From positions 332,626 to 396,625 of the forward strand of contig JAQFVV010006695.1 of NCBI GenBank assembly GCA_028023455.1: DNA of 64,000 nt, written 5' to 3'. Of this stretch, positions 1-12,994 are shown piece after piece. The stretch comes from Epiperipatus broadwayi (taxonomy: Eukaryota > Onychophora > Udeonychophora > Euonychophora > Peripatidae). A model generated the notes under the pieces. It had not been told where the DNA came from, searched no databases, and saw only the letters and a list, made by a program, of their open reading frames with translations. Within the stretch, counting starts at the first letter, position 1. The number at the start of each line of letters is the position of its first letter. Position numbers and translations under genes: made by a program.

Positions 1-1898
1 AGATCTAAAGAATTTTTATTATAATTAGTTTAAACAAAATGCACTTCACTAAAAAAAAAAAAATCTATAAAAGTTTAAAGAGTTTTAAACTTTTGTATAA
101 ACATCATTTATCAGTAAAAGTTACAATTAATTAGTAGAAGGGAGAGAGGATTTGGTTTAGAAACATTAAAAATAAAAGTTTAAAGAGTGATTGAAAGGGA
201 GAGGAAATTAACTTAAAAAATTAAAAGTAGTTGAATTGCAAGTAATTAAGAGTTAAAAGTATGACAGTTTAAACTATAAATCTTTTACATAAAATTAAAG
301 GTACTCTCTTTTATTTGATTAAAAAAAAGTAATCTTAAAAACTAAATAACGAGTTGATTTTAAATATATACATGCGTAAATAGCGAATGATTGTAAACAT
401 AAGGAATAATAAAATAAAAGTGTGCATGTTAAAAAATATTAAAAATATAATGAAATATGAAAAAATTAAAAGACAGATGAAAGCGTATAATTGGAATTAC
501 TCTCAAGGATTGTATACAAGCAGAAATAGCAATGGCTGCTAATTAAAAAATCCATAAACAACAGAATTAGCAATGGCTACCAACTGAAAACAGGATTAAA
601 ATCTTATCAAAAAAATGTAATCAAAAACAATGGATGATGAATTTCAACAACAGATATAGCCAGCAGATATAAAAACTAATTAACAGAAGTAACAACAGGT
701 CATCATATAAATAGTCTGGTTTTTCATCATTCAATTGAGTCAATCAGTTCACCAATCAGTTGAGTTTTTACAATCAGTCTATCATGTATCCAGAATCAGT
801 GTTTTCATGACAATGCAGTGTTAACAGCTGTTGGAAGCATATGGCCAGGCTCCAGCCTTAGTTCAATGGAAGATCAGCAGTTTGCCCAATAAAGTGATGC
901 CTGCCTAATAACTTGAAACTGCCAGACATATCTAACTGTCTTAAATAATAGTGCCATGAAATAGTAATATGAACCTCCACAAAACTTCAGATCCAACTGG
1001 TTGGAAAAATTCACATGATGCAGCAAACAGAAGAATTCAACATCCAAAACCCTATAGGTAATGAATAACTTTTCTTCTTACATTTCTGATATTAATGTAG
1101 CCATTGCTAATCTCAAAGCCTCCCAGAGTCAGTTAGTAAATGAACTCTATAGCATGTATAAAGTGAACTTTTGATGTGCATGTTTTTACATGGTGTGTAT
1201 TTATTTAATGCCTTATATCTTATACTAATTTCGTGTATTTATTTAATGCTTTGTAATATCTTATATTTTATTGTATGAATTAAGAGTGTGTGTGTGGTCC
1301 ATTATATAAAATATCATTGTTAGATTAATTAAGAAGTTATAAAAGTAGTTTAAAATTATAATAGTAATCATTTAGTTAAAATAAAATTGTCTTTAAAATT
1401 TAATATTTGTCGGTCAATTCTTTTACCACTAAATAAGGTAACAGTATATTATAATATCCTTTTGATTGAGCTAGTTGGGATTTCTTAGGCACTGAATTAG
1501 TTTGCCATCACTCAAAGCACATTAATTGATTTGGTAATTAATTAGTGCCTGGAGTGTAATCCGAAACAAAAAAGTGCTTTGAATGGTAGGTGTTGAATTC
1601 TGCAGCCAAGAAGATATCTGTGTCCTGGAAACGTGGTCTTAGTTATATATAGTTTTATATAGCTTCGGCTTGGATGCAGGTACTCTGGGTACTCTCTTCT
1701 CTGCCTAAAGAACCACTGTTGAGCAATAATTAAATTGCATTGGTGTAGATCAAATTAATAAATAATTGTATCATATTTTTTTGTATAAAAGTAAATCTTA
1801 TAATTTTGTTTTCACAAGTTTAGATTATATTTAACAAGTTCAATGTTCATGCTAGATTTTGTTGTTCCTAGTCTTGATATACCATCCCACCCGGTTCA
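1..1898 (+). mobile_element. 5' LTR of a Ty3/Gypsy-type element, cut by the window edge
   Basis: The stretch is closely similar along its whole length to the reverse complement of the solo LTR at 14924-16728, so by alignment about 170 bases of this LTR lie left of the window. It ends in CCCGGTTCA at 1898, matching the terminal ..CA of the solo copy. Directly after it comes a segment (1899-1930) with CCCAATGTGGGACCAGAACC, which has the look of a primer-binding region, and then a gag-like coding region in the same orientation. This order (LTR, primer site, gag) is what identifies it. The exact tRNA primer is not resolved. Confidence 0.72.
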
Positions 1899-1903
1899 TT
1901 TGA

Positions 1904-1927
1904 CTTTCCCAATGTGGGACCAGAACC
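1904..1927 (+). other. Candidate primer-binding region after the 5' LTR
   Basis: Sits six bases past the inferred LTR end and contains a short inverted repeat CCCA..TGGG followed by ACCAGAACC. In LTR retrotransposons minus-strand DNA synthesis is primed by a tRNA bound just inside the 5' LTR. The position fits; I cannot match it to a specific tRNA 3' end. Confidence 0.35.
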
Positions 1928-2267
1928 AACATATGACTAATTAATCATAAGTCAAATAAAATTAAGAAAATAAATATGCAAAGAAACACTAAAGTGTGTA
2001 ATCGTAATTAAAAGTTGTAAAGTGGCATAATTTAAATAAAGAATTGACCAAAACTATTTTTTTTTCTTTAAATGAAAAGAGAGAATTAAAGACAGTTGGA
2101 TATTTTGGGTGGAGTTAAGGCATTAAGGATGGGTAGAGAAAAAATAAGGACAAAGGGTTGGAGTCAGTCGTATGTTCCATTTTAAAAAGAAATAAATAAA
2201 CAGTTTATATTTTGAGTTTATTTTGAATGAAAGCATTAGTTAAAAAAACATAAAAACAACTTAGAAA

Positions 2268-3390
2268 TTGAAAGTTTCGAAAATGGAAGATAGCGTAATA
2301 ATGGATAAAGAAATGGAGCCGAAAGATAGCCCGATTTTTTTTTTTAATCTGCAAATAGTGGAAAAGGAAGTGTCAGAGACCCAGATAATATTCAAAATAA
2401 TGGATATCATGAAAAGTGAAATGAAAGAAATGTGTCGGGAACTCAAGCAAAGTCAGCAAGAGCTCAAAGCAGAATTGAAGGGAGAAATTAGTGAATTCAG
2501 AGCGGAAATTAGAGAAATGAAGGCAATGATGGGTGAAATAATGGAGAAAGTAGAGAGAAATCATAAAGCCATAGAAGCCATAGAGAAAGATTTGAACAAA
2601 GAAAGTCAGGAAAGGTTGATAGTAGAAGAAAGCATAAATGAAGTGAGAGCTGAAGTAGAACAAGGCAGCATTAAGTATAGCAATTTGGAAATAAAAAAAT
2701 AATACAGATAGAGTGAGAAGTGCCAGGAATGGAGAAATGTAACTAGAATGACACAGGAAGACTTAAGTATGTTAAGGAAAGAAGGCATTCAGAGGGAAGT
2801 AGAATGAAGAATTGATGAAGCATTGGAAAAAGTAGAAAGGCCGTCATTCAACATAGAAGAAAGCAGTGATATTTTAAAGTCAGAAGTGCAAAAGATATGT
2901 ATAGATATAACTAAGGGTCTGGAATATAAGATAGACCAAGTGGAACATAAATATAAGAGTTATGATAGGGAGAATAAGCTGGAGGGACCGACCAAGAGAT
3001 TCCTGAAGGAAAAATTTACTATTGTGATATTCAAGGCTGAAGCAGGAGAGAGTCCATTAAAACATTTGGAGAGTCTAACTGGTTTGTTTCAAATCCAGGG
3101 GTGGCAAGAAAAATAAAGTTACAGTTGCTAGTAGTCACCTTCAAGGAATAGTCTTAGATTGGTGGCACACCCAGTATGCTAAACCACAGACATTTGAAGA
3201 ATATAGGCACACCATCTTAAAAACCTTTTGGAGTGAAGTCCAACAGGATCGCATACTCTGTAAAATATCTAAAGAAAGATATCCCACTGTGCATGGAAAA
3301 ACTCTCATGCAATTTTTTTGAAACAGGTGAAGAAACTCAGGGCATTAACAATCTACCACCCCATCTGGTTCATTATATATTAAATAGTTA
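2268..3390 (+). pseudogene. Broken gag of a Ty3/Gypsy-type retrotransposon
   Basis: Gag forms the particle in which an LTR retrotransposon copies its RNA. An open stretch of 144 codons (2268-2702) is rich in Glu and Lys and reads as a long coiled coil (around residues 45-135). After stops, a second open stretch (2823-3116) ends with ESPLKHLESLTGLFQIQGW, which begins a capsid-like Retrotrans_gag domain. That domain continues in another frame from about 3135: GIVLDWWHTQYAKPQTFEEY, then a Phe- and Gln-containing helix region near 3220-3260, the usual LQG..L.WW...F..F...F..Q pattern of the family. It lies about 370 bases downstream of the LTR. At least two frame breaks and several stops make it dead. 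No protease, RT, RNase H or integrase follows, so the element is truncated near 3390. No zinc knuckle is seen. Confidence 0.75.
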
Positions 3391-3400
3391 ATTGGTTCAT

Positions 3401-5161
3401 AATAGATGCAATATTGAATGAATGATTTCTTTTGTATGTGTGTTATTATTTATTAGTTCTTATTTTGCACATAATAATTATCTATTCATGTACGGCCTAT
3501 CATGAGGAAAGGTTTATAGATGGATATATTTATATGATAGGGATATATAATTGATACTTTCACTTACTTATAAATAATTTTTTTTACTATTAAAAAGTTT
3601 TTCTAATTCCAAATATTTTTTATTTATTATTATTGATGTTTTATCTCATTTATAAATAAATTTTGTTGATTTAAATCATCATCAAATGGTCAATGGTTTA
3701 TTAGAATCATTTCTTTTTCAATCATCAGTTCATTATCTTATATATACCCCCACACCCAAACATTTTTTTAGTGTATAATAACAGTGAGATAATAAAATGC
3801 ACCTTCTAATTGATTTACAACTCATGTAAAAATATGATTATATATATTTAATGTAAATTCATCACTGAAGAGAGTTTATTGCGATATTCTACCTGAGTTC
3901 GAATTCTGAGGCATATACGGAATCCAAGAAAGAAGATAAGTATAGATGAACTAGCCTAAATTTAATTGTAATAAAGAGCTAGCCCATTGAAAGTAGGCGT
4001 GATCATTGATTAATTACTTCATCATATCATTCCTAGTATGTTAACCAAAGACCCTAGGTCCAATGGTAGTAAGATATGAATGCCACATCTCGGTAGGTAA
4101 AGACCATTATATATATTTATAGCCGTCAATTTTGGGGTTCTAAATATTAAGACCCAATCCGTTACATATTTATGTGATAACACACATGCAATTCACAAAT
4201 GGTGACAAATATATATATATATACCCTCTACCAACACCTCTCCTACCTTTCCTAACAACAAATTCCCGGGGGTGCCAATTCTATTGATCATAGAATAAAC
4301 TATTAGTCTGATTTTGCCTTAAAATTATCAATGAGGCTCTTAAATGATGTTCTACTTTAGCTTAGCTCAGTTGGGGCTACAGAGGTCTATGAGGTGTAAA
4401 ATGTATATTAGATGTGGGAGGAAACATTTTGATCAATAGGAACAAGACATCTATTAAGTTCTAAAATAAATAAAGAATTAAAATTGGTAAAGTTCTACCA
4501 TTTAAATTGACAAGTTATAGTCTATAACTTATCTCCTCCCATCACCCACATGCATTGAACCACCTCTATTATGTGAGAAAATTAAATTAATAAATAAAAA
4601 TGTAATGCTGATTAACTATACTGCCTGGTAAGTTAGAGTTAAATATAAAATAAATATAACATTACTTAACTTTTAATTGTATAGTAATTTAAACTTAGTA
4701 ACTGAATTAATGTCTAATCTAAATAATAAGTGAATATCTCAGGGAATTAATTTATTGCATGGCAATTCTAAATCTATATTTTCCAACAACTACTAAATTA
4801 AGCATTACTGTGATAAAATGGTAGCAGTTAGATAATGAAAGAAATAGGGTGCATTTTGATTTCAATTCATCTAAATAATAACTAAATGATAAATTTTCAG
4901 AGAATCATTAAATAATTAACATTTCATACAGTGTTTAGATCGAGGAAAGCAACATTATCAGATTTGAACATGTTCATCATTAATTATGGAATAGTGCAAT
5001 CATGTCATAATAAATAAGTAAATGTGTGGAAATATGAAATACGAATGCATGTCAAAGAAGAATTCTGAACACAACTTTAAATAAATAAAATGTTTATTTA
5101 CAAGCATAACTTAAATAAACACTTGGTTTAATAGTTGACACATATACATGTTTTGATGATT
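3401..5161. other. Non-coding AT-rich stretch
   Basis: No supported coding region. There is a short (TA)n run near 4208-4222. The 3860-4260 part is somewhat less AT-rich and may be an old repeat, but I see no second copy in this window. Confidence 0.5.
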
Positions 5162-5166
5162 CCAAC

Positions 5167-5806
5167 TGTTATGTTTGGTTTGGATTACAGACCCAATCTA
5201 CAGAAATAATACTAAGACAAGTATTACAATTAATATATTTATTATATCTACAAATATATTATACAATTCAATATACAGTATATATACAAGTGAATATTTA
5301 CAATGTTGAATATTGTAGTTTAACGTAAACTCTGGTTCTGCCTACCGCTTCCAGCTACACTTGATGGCTTGCCTCATGGGTAGGGTGTATGGCTCTTCCA
5401 GCTGTACAAGACAGCTTGCCTTGAGCTGAGAGTGGTCTTAGCAATGTCCGGTCTCTGTGGGACTTGCCTAGCTGCATAGACTAAATAGCATATAGTGCTA
5501 TCAATGGGAATACTTGCTGCTGTTCAGGTTATTAGAGCTTCCCTGGGAGAATGCAAAGAGTCTTTTTAGGTTAGACAGACATTCTTCGCTGATTCTCACA
5601 AAAGGCTGATTATTTATACCAAGATCCCGGACCTTATTGAAAACCTTCAGATTCAGCAAGCATCATTGCTTATTGGCCTGTAATAATCATTGGCTATGTT
5701 TTTATCTATACATCAGCCTATTGGCCTGTGGCAAACAATGCTTAATCCAATCAGATAAGGAGGCATCTGGAATAGTCCACTTCTGAGAGAAGGGAGGACT
5801 ATAATG
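5167..5806 (+). mobile_element. Solo LTR (same family as the 17.7-20.1 kb element)
   Basis: A 640-bp copy of the terminal repeat seen at 17686-18304 and 19360-20102. It starts TGTTATGTTTGG and ends GGACTATAATG, where the other copies end GGACTATAACA, so the terminal CA has mutated. It is flanked by the identical 5-bp sequence CCAAC at 5162-5166 and 5807-5811, a typical target-site duplication for an LTR element. There is no internal region, so it is a solo LTR left by recombination between two LTRs. It contains no coding region. Confidence 0.8.
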
Positions 5807-5811
5807 CCAAC

Positions 5812-8800
5812 ATTAATGATTAAATGGTCTACATAAGAGCAAATAACATAAAGATAATTTTCTATATTTTATTTTAAACACATGCCAGCTATCAGTGCAT
5901 TCTGATAGACTTATGGAAGAAACATTATATTTTCAGTACTAGAATAACAACACAAAACTTCTTGATATTATACTGGCAAAGTTGGCTCAAGCTATCAGTC
6001 AATTCTGATAAACATATGACACAGAGACATTATAATACTCCACTAAGATAATTAAATATAAAATTATTCTATATTTGATATTTTATTTTCAATACACTCA
6101 AGCTATTAATCACTTCTGATGTGCTCATGAAAATAAAACACTGTTAAACACTGACACTAAATTATAGAGTAAAATTAAAGTTCTTGGCATTTCACTAAAT
6201 GAGAGGAGTTTAAATCTAAGAGTAAAAGTAAGAATAAGAGTAAGATCAAACTATACTTTATAAATTAAATGAATAATTCTATTAATTAGCTACACTTTGT
6301 CTTCTCTTGCTTGCTCATTCAAATGAGGATGGAACATTATGAGAGTTGATGGTATGAAATCTAAATAATTAATTTAAAATGATTTGAAATAATAATTAGA
6401 GTTACATATTACTAATGTATTTCTCCATATCTTCTAAATTAATACTTTACATGTGTCTGAATTATGCTATCTGTTATACAATAATAAATATTACTAAATC
6501 CGATTGGTTTACTTATGAAATTGGGATCAATATCATAGTACGGATGATGACAATGGCCAACCAAGCTTTAATACAAATTCTACTTCAGCTGTTCTTGTGA
6601 GAAAAAATCTACTTTTATTTTCCTTTTTTATCAGCAAACTATCTCACACTTGGCTATAAATAAAAGATGAAAAACATTCCATAGGGCACATAGGGAAAAG
6701 ACTTTAATAACTCTAATCATTTGAATAACTACACAATAGCTCCCAAGTCTAACTTCTGAGACTTAAAACAAAGTGGCTTGAACACGGTCTCATCACCAAA
6801 AATAATGGAGATACACTACTTGGCTTCTCATACTATAATTCATAAAATACAACTACTAAATCTGGAAGTTATAATCTACTCCTAACAAATACTTCAATAA
6901 ACTAAGGGAGAGCTTTCTCAATCCCAATAATATACTATATAATCCATGTCAAATGCTCAAATAAATTGGGAGAGCTCATCTTGATCCCAGATAATACACT
7001 ACATAACATAAATAACTTCACTCTGCATAGCCACTAAATATATTTCAATCTAAGCATAATAAAGAAATAATAAATTCACACTTAAATAAATCTCTAATCT
7101 TCCAACTTCTTTTTGGCACATTTTCATCATCTGAAACCGATGGCATTAAAGTATTTTTACTTCCAAATCAAACATTTTAACATAGCTAGATTAAATAACA
7201 GACACGTAAATATAAGCATAATAATGCACAAACAATTTCAAACCCCAATAGATAAAGAACTACTGTAACCCCAATAGATAAAGAACTACTGTAACGATAT
7301 CAACTAATAGTGGTAATAAAGAATAAATCTCTCATTTCTGACAAGTGTAATATTTTAACTTGGGAATATCTAATTATTATTAAATAAGCAAGACAAAATA
7401 ACTTCTATCAAGCAAAGACAAAATAACTTCTTTTTTTTTTAAATGCATTTTGCATTAGCACAAAATTGAAATAAAAGTTTGATTTAGGATAAATAACAAA
7501 TCTTAAAATTCTGAGTTAAATAATTATTATGAGACAATTAATTTATAACTTATTGAAAAATGCAAAGATAAACAATAAATTTTATATAATGAGGTCTTGT
7601 CAACAATACGCTGTTCACCTTTTAACACTGAATGGATGTTTCTATTTCTAACACGCACATAGAAACATAAATACACAATAAAAACTATATTAAAATCATA
7701 TTAATTACCTGGTATAATATTTTTTCATATTATACCTTGTTAGATGTTCTTGAAGAGAAACATAAAAAAAAAATCATAAGACAATATTTTAAATCTATCT
7801 GCTATTGAATGCTAACAAATAATAATAATAACTAAAGCTTTTTTTTTCTTCTTGGTTGGAAATGAAAGGTTCATTTATAATCTGTAAATCACATATCTTA
7901 GTCATATATTAAATGATGGGTAGTAATTGGTATAAACATAAATATTGGAAAACACATAATGATTTCCTGCAGGAAGATAAATATTAATTTGAATTCAATT
8001 TAGCAGCACTTAAAGTCTTTAGCAATTGCTAATGACCGCTGGCAATATTAAAAATGAAAAATCTTCATTAGGTAATAAACATTTTTTTGGCATAATTTTA
8101 GGCATAAGTAGAGCAATAATTTATTATTTAATTCATTAGATATATTTAAGCATTTGTTCTGAATTTTCAAAGACCATTCATCAAGCAAGTCATGACTCAG
8201 TTAATAAAATCCATCTAAGTTCATGTAAGTTTGTTTTAACACATTTTAAATACGAAGATTCAACTGCAAATGAGAACAATAAATAAAAGAAATTCAAATC
8301 AGTTTTACGCTCTTCTACTCATTTATTCCAGAATATGGAGAGAGAAAGTTAATAATTAATCCATTAAAGTCTACATTACACATTTGTTCTTCTTTTCTTT
8401 TAAATACTAATGGTTAGGTAAATGTTTTAACAATAATAATAATGATAAAGCAGGTTAGAATCAATTATCATTTGCACACATCTTACTTACTTCTTTTATA
8501 ATTAGCAAGATTTATTAACAAAGAGTCACAGGCATTTAGTGAAAGTGTTCATAATTTTTCCAAAGTAATAAAAGAGGTTATACATTTCAGTTACTTTGTT
8601 AACATTAGAATTAAATTTTAAGTAAAATAATTTTGAAATATAAACACACATTTCCATTATTTCTTTAAGATTAAAAAATTAAAGTTAAATAGTTTTATAA
8701 TATAGCACACATATGTATGCCAAACAATGGCTTTAGAATTTAAAAGAGCTAAGAATAAAAAAGATGTACCTTTTTACTGTTGTTTACGTTTCCATGTTCT

Positions 8801-9985
8801 AGAGAATTAACAATGTTTTTCACTTTCAAACTTGGGTCTTGGAAGAATCAGCTTATAAAACAAAATTGTACTAATAAAACTTTTATAATGAAATCAGAAA
8901 GCAATGTGCAGTTCAGTGAAGTCAAAATGAAATCCTCTCTTTGTAAAAGATTTCCCTTTTTTATAGATCCCAGACTATTACCCAAGCATCTATTCTTTCA
9001 ATAATCCAAGGTCATTTGAAAGTTCAAAGATCTCTAGAAACAGAATTGCTCCACCCATTGCACTGAAATTTTAATTAGGATAAGATTATGCAAGAAACTT
9101 TTTGTCTTGAAAAAGAAATAAAGCAAAAAAAATTCATTCTGTCTGTTAATAAAAAAAATATTAAACTGAACTAAGAATAAAATATTTTACATTTCTAAAG
9201 CAACAGAATAAAATTAATGATAATTATTTTAGCAAATAAAATATTTAATAGTATAATTGTTGTTTAATAATTCACCAAACCAGTGATCCATTGATTCATT
9301 TAAATTGTAACTAAGCTGGTTATTCAAACTATTGGTTATGAAATCAAATATTTTGCTATGAGACATGATATTTGGTGGTTTAATGAAGTATATGAATAGA
9401 AAATGAAGCTGAAAAATGGCACACACATACATAAACATTCACAATTAATATACCACAGGTACTAAACTGATCTGATTGAAGTGAAGGTTTCTATGATGAT
9501 GAGTCACATATATTGTACTGTTTACACTATTGAAATAATATTATTTACTATTGATTAAAATATTATAAGCAAATAAACCAGAGAATTATCTAAACAAATA
9601 TCAATACTGTTCTGCTGACAAATAAAACAAATTTGGAATCAACTTAAACTAAACTGATAACTTCTGTGACAAGCCACACCCTTCCTACCATCAATTACTC
9701 ACTAAAGAAAAATATTAAACATCTCAAAACCTTCAAATTATATCCATAAGTGCTTTTAACATAGTTTTTAGGTCAGTAATAAAAAAATTTAAAAATTTCA
9801 GGTTATTTCATTTTTTTTAATAAGATGTTATAAGCTGTTACTGAAACAGTGCTACATAATTAAAACCAATATTTCTGGTGCCGATCCAGAAGGTTACAAT
9901 ATATAAAGACAAGTAAAGTTATAGGCTCATTTCAATCTAAAAGTTATATTATTTTTGTCATGGTTGTAATTATATCAGGAGCTTT
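5812..9985. other. Non-coding AT-rich stretch with small local duplications
   Basis: No supported gene; the short open frames have no recognisable domain. Small duplications: a degenerate unit containing CAAGCTATCAGTCA and TTCTGAT repeats near 5884, 5988 and 6098; a related pair near 6896-6943 and 6960-7008; and the 26-bp tandem pair described separately. Confidence 0.5.
7241..7292 (+). repeat. Perfect 26-bp tandem duplication
   Basis: Two identical 26-bp units, 7241-7266 and 7267-7292, each starting AACCCCAATAGATAAAG. A simple recent duplication with no recognisable function. Confidence 0.9.
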
Positions 9986-9997
9986 TTTTTTCATTAA

Positions 9998-10103
9998 TTT
10001 TTTTTCCATGTGTCATAGCATTGGCTGGGAAGCAAACCCGATAACCCTGGACAACTGCTTGTAAGACAGCTATGCTGACCTCTCAACCACTGATGCTTGA
10101 CTT
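9998..10103 (-). mobile_element. tRNA-derived SINE, copy 1
   Basis: On the minus strand it reads TCAAGCATCAGTGGTTGAGAG... (A-box-like) and, about 50 bases on, GGGTTTGCTTCCC (B-box-like, as in the T arm of a tRNA), then CCAATGCTATGACACATGG and an A-run (T-run at 10007-10014 on the plus strand). The same structure occurs at 20434-20537 and 20675-20783. It is a short SINE, not a functional tRNA: no acceptor stem closes it. Confidence 0.72.
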
Positions 10104-10109
10104 TGTAAT

Positions 10110-11360
10110 AAAAAAGCTTATATCTACATCTTTGAATTTGATTTAGTGACATAAATGGTTAAAGAGTTTTATGATTTCAATATATAATAAGGTGAGTTAA
10201 ACTTTAAAATTACGAATCAAGAATAATTTTATATTAACATTTGTAATTTCACAGTAAGACTTCTAATAACTGATATTGGAAGCTATTCTGAAATTCTGAT
10301 TGGCATTGAATGACTTAATCAGCTATTGCCACCAGTGTACTTCTGATAAAAGCAATAAGATTAATTGAAACTTCTCTGCAATTTCTTTTCTGAAAAGCGA
10401 TATTTTTTTAAGTCAGTATTTCAATGCTTTGAAACTATTGAAGTGATTGGAGAAGGAAAATTTTTAGCATGTTTTCACTATCTAACTATATCAACAATGC
10501 TTTACAAAATCGAAATAGCCAGTTTATTTAAAGTGTTTAAAGAGATTATTCAATAATAAGAATACTGATTATTTAAAGTCGATCACTATTTTTCCTAAAG
10601 CTGGAATGCTTCTTCATTTAACCATTTTGGATTATCATATATATTTCAGCTGAGATGTAAGAAGGAAAAAGAGATCAATAAAAACAGAAATATCTCAGTA
10701 GGAGTAAATTTGTCTTATATAGATAGATAAAAAAAAATTCTAAGGTAGAACCTCCTCCAATAGACTCTTGTACAGCAACAGATTTGAGTAGTTTTATATT
10801 CTTTTTGACTCCCAACTAAAAATAAGTAATTTCAATCAATTTTGGATTAGCTGAGTTGATTATGAGCAGCTAATTGAAAGAATAATTCCAACTGTATTGA
10901 AAAATTTTTCCAATTTATTCAGAGTGAATTATAAAGATAACAAGCAGATGTAATATTTAGTGTCGATCAAGATTCTTTTACATATATATCAAAAGCTCAG
11001 AACATACATTAAAATGGAAAAGCAATTATTCTTTTTCACAGACAATTCATTAAAAAAAAACAAATTATTCTTTTTTGATTTTCTTCAATAAATACTATAT
11101 GCTGATTACTTCAGGTACCAAATGATGCTTAAACTAAAGTTGTATATTGATTTCATTCAATGACTACATTTTATTTTCTGCATTGCCATTCTAGATTTAA
11201 TATTATTACAAATAATTCTTTAAAGAGTTTAATGGTTTTGAAATACTTAATTTTTTTTTCAGATATGTACCATTAATGGAATAAATTCTGCTATTGTAGG
11301 CATAGCAGTATTCAATTATGTAATGCAAATTTATTTTAAATAGATCTACTTTACTTTATA
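10110..11360. other. Non-coding AT-rich stretch
   Basis: No supported gene or recognised repeat. The open frame at 10365-10556 has no recognisable domain. Confidence 0.5.
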
Positions 11361-12719
11361 AACACAATATATTCATAAAAACTAAAGAGCAGGCAATAGC
11401 TCTGACAAGCTTTATTGATAATTGCCGGCAAGAGAAAACATTTAAAAAATCTCTATCTAGAAATTATCCATATCCTCAGACCAATTTCATGCTTTTGGCA
11501 CTCCTCAGTGAGGTGCTATAATATATCAGACACCAGATCCAAATAGTAACTCAAAGCCAGCACTTATCTGATGGTTAACCTTTAAATAAACAATCTGAAA
11601 TTTTCAGACACCTATATGTTTTCAAACATAGCCATCCAACTTAAATAGCTATGTGGGCTGATAATTCTTCAGCCATATTATATAATAATAATCTTAGCAA
11701 TATACCATTAGTTAAGACTTAAAAGCAAAAGCAATTTTAGTATCTAAAAATAAGTCATACATAATGATTTGGTAAGCTTATAATTATAAAAACTAAAGAG
11801 CATGCAGTATCTCTAACAAACTTTATTGATAAATGCCGGCAAGAAAAAGCATTTGAAATATCTCTATCTGGAAATTATCATTATCCTCTGACCAGTTTCA
11901 TGCTTTTAGCATTCCTCAGGGAGGTGCTAAGATGTATGACCTATTTTTAGCTACTAAATAGCTTTTGAATTTATGTCTAAAGCAATGTTACATTGCTAAG
12001 ACTTAATATATGATATAGCTGAAGAATTCTCAGCCCCATATAGCTATTTAAGTTGAATAACTAGGTATGAAGACATATAGGTGTCTGAAAATTTCAGATT
12101 GTTTACTTAAAAGTTACTTATCAGATAAATGGTGGCTTTCACAGAGGCAAAACTCTCCATACAGTAGTACCACTCAGTGCAAATCAAAGTAATCAATGGA
12201 TGCAGAAAGGTTTGTGCATAAAATTCCTATCTACTGCCTACTCATCCAATATTTCCAGACTAATTTCTAGCTTGTGGCTTTCATTGAGGAGCCTTGGATA
12301 TTAGAGCACTGCATCCAGATCTTAGGATCTAATGGAACCAGCATCTTTTACTTTTTTTATCTGACTCTAAAGCTTTGAGTCCAAAATGAAAACACAGTTT
12401 TCAAGCTAAGCTTATTAGCTTGTATAGTTATATAGATCTAAACTCAGTTCAGCATCCATACTTTTTGTTGCCTTTGGTTCTTTAATAAACACAATCACTA
12501 TAATCCTATTCTGCAGGATTAGTATTAAATCATCAAACATCACATGATCACCATTCTTTATGCTTAACACAAGCTATTTTTCACAGAGGCAAACCTTTCC
12601 ATACAGTAGTGCCACTCAGTGCAAGCCAGAGTAATTGATGGATGCAGGAAGGTTTGTGCATAAAATCCCTATCTAGTGCCTACTCATCCAATATCCCCAG
12701 ATTAGTTTTTAGCTCCTCA

Positions 12720-12744
12720 CTGATGAAAGCCACAAGCTAGAAAC
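12720..12744 (+). ncRNA. Hammerhead-like core, family A copy at the centre of a palindrome
   Basis: Reads CTGATGA, then A-AGC-CACAA-GCT-A, then GAAAC. AGC and GCT pair as a 3-bp stem. The other well-kept A copy (38392-38416) has GGC/GCC at the same place, so one base pair has changed from G-C to A-T with pairing kept. The motif sits in the unpaired centre of the 12540-12905 inverted repeat. The shape is that of the catalytic core of a hammerhead ribozyme; activity is not shown. Confidence 0.35.
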
Positions 12745-12969
12745 TAGTCTGAGGATATTGGATGAGTAAGCACTAAATAGGGCTTTTATGCACAACCTTC
12801 CTACATCTGTTGATTAGTCTGGCTTGCACTGAGTGACACTATTGTATAGAGAGTTTTGCATCTGTGAAAAACAGCTTGTGCAAGAATAATGGTTATCATG
12901 TGATGTTTGATAAGTGCTGACTTTGAGTTGATATTTTGGATCTGGTGTCTGAAATCTCCTAGTGCTTCA

Positions 12970-12994
12970 CTGAGGAATGCCAAAAGCATGAAAC
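12970..12994 (+). ncRNA. Hammerhead-like core, family B
   Basis: Reads CTGAGGA-ATGC-CAAAA-GCAT-GAAAC, with a perfect 4-bp stem. Two more family B copies are on the minus strand: 11895-11919 (CTGAGGA, stem ATGC/GCAT, loop TAAAA) and 11484-11508 (stem GTGC/GCAT, one G-U pair). The fifth core position is G instead of T in all three; hammerheads tolerate variation at that position (CUGANGA). Flanking stems I and III are not clear in this family. Confidence 0.33.
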
